64,000 bases of DNA from Spirochaeta africana DSM 8902 (lineage in GTDB: Bacteria; Spirochaetota; Spirochaetia; DSM-27196; DSM-8902): the NCBI RefSeq assembly GCF_000242595.2, contig NC_017098.1, forward strand, positions 1,178,001 through 1,242,000, written 5' to 3'. The position numbers were made by a program, and so were the translations under genes. The notes beneath the pieces were generated by a model. The model was not told the DNA's origin and did no database searches. It saw only the letters and a program-made list of their open reading frames with translations. How positions within the stretch are numbered: the stretch's first letter is position 1; the number at the start of each line of letters is the position of its first letter. Below are positions 59,220 through 64,000 of the stretch, piece by piece.

Positions 59220-60050
59220 ATGGAAGCAGCTGCAAGCCTGATAATGGGAATAGTAAATCGTACGCCGGACTCATTTTACGCCGAAAGCCGGTCGGTTCCA
59301 CACGGGGATGACCCTGCGCAGGCATTGGGGCTTGTCGCCGAGGGAGCGGACATCCTGGATATCGGGGGAGAGTCCTCACGTCCCGGCAGCGAGTATGTCC
59401 CGGCCGAGGAAGAGACCCGGCGGGTCGTGCCGTTTATCCGGGAGCTGCGGCGCCATGTTGCGGTGCCAATCTCGGTGGATACCCGCAAGCGTGCGGTTGC
59501 CGAGGCTGCCCTCGACGCCGGTGCCAACATGATCAATGACATCTCGGCGCTGCGGGATGATCCTGATCTTGCCCGCCTGGCAGCCGAGCGTCAGGTGCCG
59601 GTGGTGCTGATGCACATGGCCGGGACGCCCCGTACCATGCAGCTGAATCCGCACTACAACGATGTGGTCGCCGAGGTGGAGCGGTTTCTGCTGGATGCCG
59701 CGGAACGTGCCCTTGCTGCCGGCATCCGCGCAGCGGATATAATCCTTGATCCCGGTATCGGTTTTGGCAAGACCCTGCAGCACAATATCCAGCTGATGCA
59801 GGCGCTGCCCCGGCTTCGCGGGCATGGCTTTCGCCTGCTGCTGGGGTTGTCGCGCAAAACCATGATCGGGATGCTGGTCGGGTCACCGGACGCCCCGGCA
59901 CCGGTACAGGAGCGACTGATCGGGAGTGTGGTCGCCAACCTTTACGGTGCTGACTGCGGTGCCGACATCCTGCGGGTGCATGATGTCGCCGCTACCCGCC
60001 AGGCGCTGGCAGTACTGTCTGTACTTCGCGGCAGGGAGGGCAGCCCATGA
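59220..60050 (+). CDS. folP: dihydropteroate synthase
   Basis: 276 residues. Landmarks: I-M-G-I-V-N-R-T-P-D-S-F, G-A-D-I-L-D-I-G-G-E-S-S-R-P-G, I-S-V-D-T, I-N-D-I-S, D-P-G-I-G-F-G-K-T and G-L-S-R-K. It joins p-aminobenzoate to hydroxymethyl-dihydropterin in folate synthesis. ATG 59220 is chosen because an upstream in-frame ATG at 59178 would start before the promoter. It overlaps cdaA by 4 bp, a pairing also known in Firmicutes. Confidence 0.94.
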   Translation: MEAAASLIMGIVNRTPDSFYAESRSVPHGDDPAQALGLVAEGADILDIGGESSRPGSEYVPAEEETRRVVPFIRELRRHVAVPISVDTRKRAVAEAALDAGANMINDISALRDDPDLARLAAERQVPVVLMHMAGTPRTMQLNPHYNDVVAEVERFLLDAAERALAAGIRAADIILDPGIGFGKTLQHNIQLMQALPRLRGHGFRLLLGLSRKTMIGMLVGSPDAPAPVQERLIGSVVANLYGADCGADILRVHDVAATRQALAVLSVLRGREGSP

Positions 60051-60847
60051 ACCTGCTGCAGGACATCTATATTTTCCGGGTATTGATCCTCCCGGCCCTC
60101 GATATCGCGCTGTTGTCGTTTCTGATCTACAAGGGGTATCAGATCCTGGTGCAGACCCGGGCGGTGCAGCTGGTAAAGGGCGCCTTTCTGCTGGTTGCCA
60201 TGTACGCTGTCGCGTTCTTCCTGAATCTGCAGACGGTACTCCTGATCATCAATACCGTAGCTCCCAGCCTGGTTATCGGTATCGCCATTATCTTTCAGCC
60301 GGAACTGCGCAAGATCTTCACCCGTATCGGGCAGGGGAGTATCTTTCCCTTCTCGCGGCGTTCGCGGCCATACCCGATTGATCAGGTGGTCACGGCGGCA
60401 GAGACCCTGGCACATCAGGGGCGCGGCGCGCTGATCGTATTCACCCGGAGTGTCGGACAGAAGTCGATTATCGAGAAGGGTACCATGCTGAATGCCGAGA
60501 TCAGCGCCGCGTTGCTGGTAACCATCTTTATGCATGATAACCCGCTGCACGACGGTGCGGTGGTGCTGCAGGGATCCACCGTGGTCGCGGCGGCCTGTTT
60601 TCTGCCGATGTCCGAGCAGCTGGATATCCGCCGCAGTTTCGGGACCCGGCACCGCGCCGCCCTGGGGCTGGCCGAGGAAACCGACGGTGTGGTGCTGATC
60701 GTCTCGGAGGAGACCGGCGCGATGTCGCTGGCCTATGATGCCAATCTGTATTACGATCTGAGCGTCCCGGAGGTGTATCGCCGCCTGCGGGATGCGCTGA
60801 ATCTGCAGGATATGGATGAAAGCGAGGGGGAACAGCTTGAGCAATAG
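60047..60847 (+). CDS. cdaA: membrane diadenylate cyclase CdaA
   Basis: 266 residues. Three N-terminal membrane segments, then the DAC domain with the catalytic D-G-A in P-L-H-D-G-A-V-V and R-H-R in G-T-R-H-R-A-A-L-G. It makes cyclic di-AMP from two ATP, controlling potassium and osmotic balance. It overlaps folP and cdaR, its regulator. Confidence 0.95.
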   Translation: MNLLQDIYIFRVLILPALDIALLSFLIYKGYQILVQTRAVQLVKGAFLLVAMYAVAFFLNLQTVLLIINTVAPSLVIGIAIIFQPELRKIFTRIGQGSIFPFSRRSRPYPIDQVVTAAETLAHQGRGALIVFTRSVGQKSIIEKGTMLNAEISAALLVTIFMHDNPLHDGAVVLQGSTVVAAACFLPMSEQLDIRRSFGTRHRAALGLAEETDGVVLIVSEETGAMSLAYDANLYYDLSVPEVYRRLRDALNLQDMDESEGEQLEQ

Positions 60848-61787
60848 GGTGCTGGATCAGATTATCCATAACTGGCCTGCCAAGATTCTCAGTATTGCCG
60901 CTGCCTTTCTGCTGTTCTTTTTTACCAACCTGGCACAGCTGGAGGAGCGATTTGTTACCGTTCCCCTGGAGGTGCAGCTTGATCGCGATATGGCAGCGGT
61001 TTCGTCGGCGCCGACCACCGTGCGGATCGGTATTCGCGGTGAGGCAGGGCGCGTCAGCACCCTGCGGGAAGAAGAATTCAGTGCGTTCGTGGATTTTCGG
61101 GACATGGACGAACCCGGATTTGCACGGGCACCGGTACAGGTAAGCCCAGCCGGCACTGCGCGGGGTATTGATCCCCTGGAGATCCGGGTGGAACCGGCTG
61201 AGGTCGGACTGGAGCTTGAGTACCGGCAGTCGCGCAGTGTGGAGGTGGTACCGAATATCGAGGATAATCCCGCTCCCGGCTATGAACTGCGGCAGTCGTT
61301 TCTTACCCCCTCTGCGGTGGAGATCGAAGGACCGGAAAGCCGGGTCGCCGGGATCGAATCGGTCTCTACCGAAACCGTTTCCCTGGCTGGTCGGCGCGAT
61401 GATTTCAACATACGAGTGCGTCTGGAACGGCCGGACCCGTTTGTATCCTTTCCGGGCGGGGATACGGTGGACTATCGTGGCATCATCGAGGAGCGAGTGG
61501 TTCTGACAACCTTCGAGGACATAGACATTACCGTCATCGATCTGGATACGGAGTTTGATCTGGTAAATGCCCTGCCCTCGGGGTTGATCAGGGTGCAGGG
61601 GAGCCAGCTGGAGATAGAAGCGGTGCAGCAGGACCAGCTGCGTCTGGAGATCACCGCCAGCTCGATTACTGAGCCAGGGCGACATGAGCTGCAGGTCCGT
61701 CCCCGGGTCCCCTCCGGCTTGCTGACCCTGCGCTTCGAACCGCAGACAGTAGAGCTGGTTATCGAGCGGGTCGAGGATGAATCGTGA
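60837..61787 (+). CDS. cdaR: YbbR-domain protein CdaR, regulator of CdaA
   Basis: 316 residues. A TTG start at 60837 is favoured because GAGGGGG lies 6 nt upstream; an ATG at 60816 is possible. One N-terminal membrane segment (I-L-S-I-A-A-A-F-L-L-F-F-F) is followed by tandem extracytoplasmic YbbR repeats (V-P-L-E-V-Q-L-D, E-E-R-V-V-L-T-T-F). In Bacillus and Listeria this partner modulates CdaA through contact at the membrane. It overlaps both neighbours. Confidence 0.88.
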   Translation: MSNRVLDQIIHNWPAKILSIAAAFLLFFFTNLAQLEERFVTVPLEVQLDRDMAAVSSAPTTVRIGIRGEAGRVSTLREEEFSAFVDFRDMDEPGFARAPVQVSPAGTARGIDPLEIRVEPAEVGLELEYRQSRSVEVVPNIEDNPAPGYELRQSFLTPSAVEIEGPESRVAGIESVSTETVSLAGRRDDFNIRVRLERPDPFVSFPGGDTVDYRGIIEERVVLTTFEDIDITVIDLDTEFDLVNALPSGLIRVQGSQLEIEAVQQDQLRLEITASSITEPGRHELQVRPRVPSGLLTLRFEPQTVELVIERVEDES

Positions 61788-62167
61788 TTATCGGGATAGG
61801 TATGGACCTGGTCGAGTCGGCCAGGATGGTACCCTGGCTTGCGTCGGGTCTGACAGAGCGGTTCTTTCACCCGGATGAGGCGGCTGCCTGTCGGGCACGC
61901 GGCCCCCAGGCAGCCCAGGCGCTGGCTGCGCGGTTTGCCGCCAAGGAGGCGCTGGGCAAGGCCCTGGGGACCGGTCTGCGGGGTATACGCCTACAGGATA
62001 TCGAGGTACGATCCAATGAATTCGGTCGTCCGGTCTTCTGTCTGCATGGCACCGCCAGAGAGGCGGCCAGCAGGTGTTCGGCCGTTCGCATCCATCTGAC
62101 CCTGACCCACGAGCGGACACATGCCGCGGCGATGGTGGTGATAGAGGGAGAACCGCATGAGCAATAA
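61784..62167 (+). CDS. acpS: holo-[acyl carrier protein] synthase
   Basis: 127 residues from a GTG that overlaps the cdaR stop. I-G-I-G-M-D-L-V-E (metal Asp8) and F-A-A-K-E-A-L-G-K-A-L-G (metal Glu) are the AcpS signatures. It transfers 4'-phosphopantetheine from CoA to acyl carrier protein. It overlaps the DUF2225 gene by 11 bp. Confidence 0.93.
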   Translation: MIIGIGMDLVESARMVPWLASGLTERFFHPDEAAACRARGPQAAQALAARFAAKEALGKALGTGLRGIRLQDIEVRSNEFGRPVFCLHGTAREAASRCSAVRIHLTLTHERTHAAAMVVIEGEPHEQ

Positions 62168-63038
62168 ATCAGCTAACGACTCGGTTTCGTATTTTACGAA
62201 GGAACTCACTGACTGTCCGGTGTGCCATGGCGAATTCCGTCGCGAGGAGCTGCGAACCGGCCGCGGCCGCCTGATTGCCGGCAAGCTCTCTCCCGAGCTG
62301 CGGCGCTACTACGAACCCTCCCGGAAGTATGGCGAGGTGAATCCCCTGATATATCCGGTGATCGTGTGTCCGCACTGTCTGTATGCGGTAATGCCGCGTG
62401 ATTTTGACTCGGTGTCCAGCCAGACAGCCGAAGAGCTTGAGGATGCCCGGGAAGAACGTCGTAAACAGGTGCAAACCCTGTTCAAGGATCTGGATTATCA
62501 TGCCCCGCGCCGGCTGGAAGAGGGCTTGGCCTCCTATCTGCTGGCCATGATCTGCTACGAGTTTTTTCCGGGCGATGCCAGCCCGGTAATAAAGCAGGCG
62601 GTATCGGCATTGCGAGCCGCCTGGCTGTCCGAGGATCTGCACAGGAAGAAGCCCGACCAGAACTACGACTACCTGAGGCTGATAATGTACCGTAAGGCCT
62701 GCTTTCTGTACCGGCATGCCATCGAGCTGGAGCAAAGCGGATCCCAGGGAATCGGGGGGCTCAAACACCTGGGGCCGGATCTGGACAAGGACTACGGCTA
62801 TGACGGGGCACTGTACATGATGGGATTGCTGGAGTTCCGCTACGGCCCGACCGGGGATGCCGCCCATCGGCTGGATGCACTGCAGCATGCCAAGCGCACG
62901 GTTGCCCGGATATTCGGTATGGGCAAAGCGAGTAAAAACAAACCGACAGCTATTCTGGATAACGCGCGCGAGGTCTATGAAGAGATCAATCAGGAGATCG
63001 CCACACTGGAAGCTGCCGCTGCGCACAAGGAATCCTGA
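62157..63038 (+). CDS. DUF2225 zinc-ribbon/TPR-like protein
   Basis: 293 residues. Two C-P-x-C pairs (C-P-V-C at about 20-23 and C-P-H-C at about 71-74) make a zinc ribbon, the mark of DUF2225. The C-terminal two thirds are helical, TPR-like. No biochemical function is known. It is between acpS and truA in the operon. Confidence 0.85.
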   Translation: MSNKSANDSVSYFTKELTDCPVCHGEFRREELRTGRGRLIAGKLSPELRRYYEPSRKYGEVNPLIYPVIVCPHCLYAVMPRDFDSVSSQTAEELEDAREERRKQVQTLFKDLDYHAPRRLEEGLASYLLAMICYEFFPGDASPVIKQAVSALRAAWLSEDLHRKKPDQNYDYLRLIMYRKACFLYRHAIELEQSGSQGIGGLKHLGPDLDKDYGYDGALYMMGLLEFRYGPTGDAAHRLDALQHAKRTVARIFGMGKASKNKPTAILDNAREVYEEINQEIATLEAAAAHKES

Positions 63039-63044
63039 ACGGGT

Positions 63045-63830
63045 ATGCGCAATATTCTGCTGGATATACAGTACGATGGCACCGATTTCTGCGGCTGGCA
63101 GATTCAGGTCGGGCAGCGCACCGTGCAGGGCGAGCTGGAGAAGGCCCTGGAACGGCTGCACCGTCACCCGGTAAGCCTGCTGACCGCCGGCCGGACCGAT
63201 TCCGGGGTCCATGCGGCCGGACAGGCCGGGAACTTTCGCAGCGATATGGACTCGATCCCGCCGCAAAAGTTTGCCTCGGCCTTGAACAGCATGCTGCCGC
63301 GGGATGTGCGCATCCGCGGCAGCCGCGAGGTGCATGCTGATTTCCACGCGACGCATTCAGCGCTGGAACGCCGCTACCGCTATGCGATGTACTGCGCCCG
63401 GTTTGCCGATCCCTTGCTGGACAGATACCGGCTGCGCCTGCCGGGTATGCCTTCGCTGTCGCGACTGAATCAGATGGCATCACTACTGGTGGGGACCCAT
63501 GACTTTGCCAGCGTGGCATCGCCCAAAGAGGATCAGACGACGGTGCGTACCATCACCAGTGCGGCCTTTTATCCGGACCAGAGCGGTCTGCTGTTCGAGA
63601 TAGCCGGCAACGGCTTTCTCTGGAAGATGGTTCGCACCATCGTGGGCACGGTCCTGTTGCTTGCAGAGCAGCCCGATGCAGCCGTAATGTTTCAGCGGAT
63701 TCTGGCGGCGCGGGACAGAGGGGCGGCCGGTAAGACCGCTGCACCCCACGGGCTGTCGTTGTATCAGGTCAGGTATCCCGCCGAGCTGCTGGTACCGGCC
63801 GGAACCCGGACACTGGAGGGAACACCATGA
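63045..63830 (+). CDS. truA: tRNA pseudouridine(38-40) synthase
   Basis: 261 residues. The catalytic Asp is in A-G-R-T-D-S-G-V-H-A; Y-D-G-T-D-F-C-G-W-Q near the start and R-R-Y-R-Y and F-L-W-K-M-V-R later are typical. It converts uridines 38-40 in tRNA anticodon arms. It ends ATGA over the next gene. Confidence 0.95.
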   Translation: MRNILLDIQYDGTDFCGWQIQVGQRTVQGELEKALERLHRHPVSLLTAGRTDSGVHAAGQAGNFRSDMDSIPPQKFASALNSMLPRDVRIRGSREVHADFHATHSALERRYRYAMYCARFADPLLDRYRLRLPGMPSLSRLNQMASLLVGTHDFASVASPKEDQTTVRTITSAAFYPDQSGLLFEIAGNGFLWKMVRTIVGTVLLLAEQPDAAVMFQRILAARDRGAAGKTAAPHGLSLYQVRYPAELLVPAGTRTLEGTP

Positions 63831-64000
63831 CCGAGGCTGTATGGGAGCTGTTGAACGATCTGGAAGATTATATGAAAACCGGATTCCGCTCGGAACATCC
63901 GGCGGCCCCGACCCTGGCCGATGTGCAGGCGGCCGTCCGCCAGCTGCAGCAAACCGGCAGTCCGGGCCGACCAGGCCGATCGGCAGCCAGGACGGATAAC
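63827..64000 (+). CDS. partial gene running off the right edge
   Basis: ATG 63827 overlaps the truA stop (ATGA) and opens 58 codons to the end: M-T-E-A-V-W-E-L-L-N-D-L-E-D-Y-M-K-T-G-F and on, turning Pro/Gly/Arg-rich. This resembles the variable N terminus of family-4-type uracil-DNA glycosylases in some bacteria, but the visible part has no diagnostic motif, so the product is not assigned. Confidence 0.6.
   Translation, partial: MTEAVWELLNDLEDYMKTGFRSEHPAAPTLADVQAAVRQLQQTGSPGRPGRSAARTDN

Noticed and set aside
1-64000. tRNA, rRNA, CRISPR, prophage or insertion sequence
   Set aside because: No tRNA T-arm consensus with matching acceptor stem, no rRNA segments, no regular repeat-spacer arrays and no transposase or integrase were seen on reading.

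Overview
This 64 kb window is GC-rich chromosomal DNA from a free-living, Gram-negative bacterium, most likely a spirochaete (Spirochaeta/Alkalispirochaeta-like). The lineage call is inference. It rests on a LolCDE lipoprotein exporter and many secreted proteins (two membranes), a 31-residue AURKAIP1/COX24-type ribosomal protein, a 63-residue omega-like RNA polymerase subunit, a chemoreceptor, and a prfB gene with the bacterial +1 programmed frameshift. I found no tRNA, rRNA, CRISPR array, insertion sequence or prophage. Most of the window reads as ordinary, densely packed chromosome with overlapping start/stop codons.

Layout. 0-14 kb is accessory metabolism: a flavodoxin-like protein, a frameshifted alpha/beta hydrolase, a LacI regulator coupled to an MFS permease, two beta-lactamase-fold serine hydrolases, a TetR-regulated ABC exporter, a GNAT acetyltransferase, a YARHG-domain protein, RidA and a FAD-dependent reductase. 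14-23 kb holds stress and metal functions: superoxide dismutase, SufS-SufU, an adenylate cyclase with a HEAT-repeat protein, and a copper ATPase behind a CsoR-type operator. 23-30 kb holds a small membrane protein, an AT-richer AAA ATPase (DUF4143 type), a sensorless chemoreceptor with a C-terminal CZB domain, a NagZ-like lipoprotein, a periplasmic protein and PlsC. 30-35 kb is a three-gene DUF4956 / VTC / LRR-CotH operon. 35-40 kb holds a DUF212 protein, an unknown membrane protein, a GH57-like protein and a secreted FN3/TPR-like protein.

40.8-54.8 kb is a long same-strand run: prfB, a CheY-like regulator, a PEGA-like secreted protein, ftsY, a YD-repeat-like periplasmic protein, lolC-lolD-lolE, a fused McsA-McsB protein, clpC and a GlpA-like FAD protein. 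54.9-64 kb holds a second CheY-like regulator, UbiB, a Gly-rich secreted protein, rpoZ-miaA, the 31-residue ribosomal protein, then folP-cdaA-cdaR-acpS-DUF2225-truA (folate, c-di-AMP, acyl carrier and tRNA functions) and a partial gene at the right edge.

Three things stand out. First, the gene before clpC fuses McsA-type zinc fingers to an McsB-type domain whose arginine-kinase active site looks destroyed. Second, many genes have a readable -10 box only 5-8 nt before the start codon and no Shine-Dalgarno, suggesting that leaderless transcripts are common here. Third, several leaders contain nested or overlapping control elements: an AUG-pairing hairpin before the chemoreceptor, a promoter inside a terminator before rpoZ, and a hairpin plus copied segment before the small ribosomal protein.
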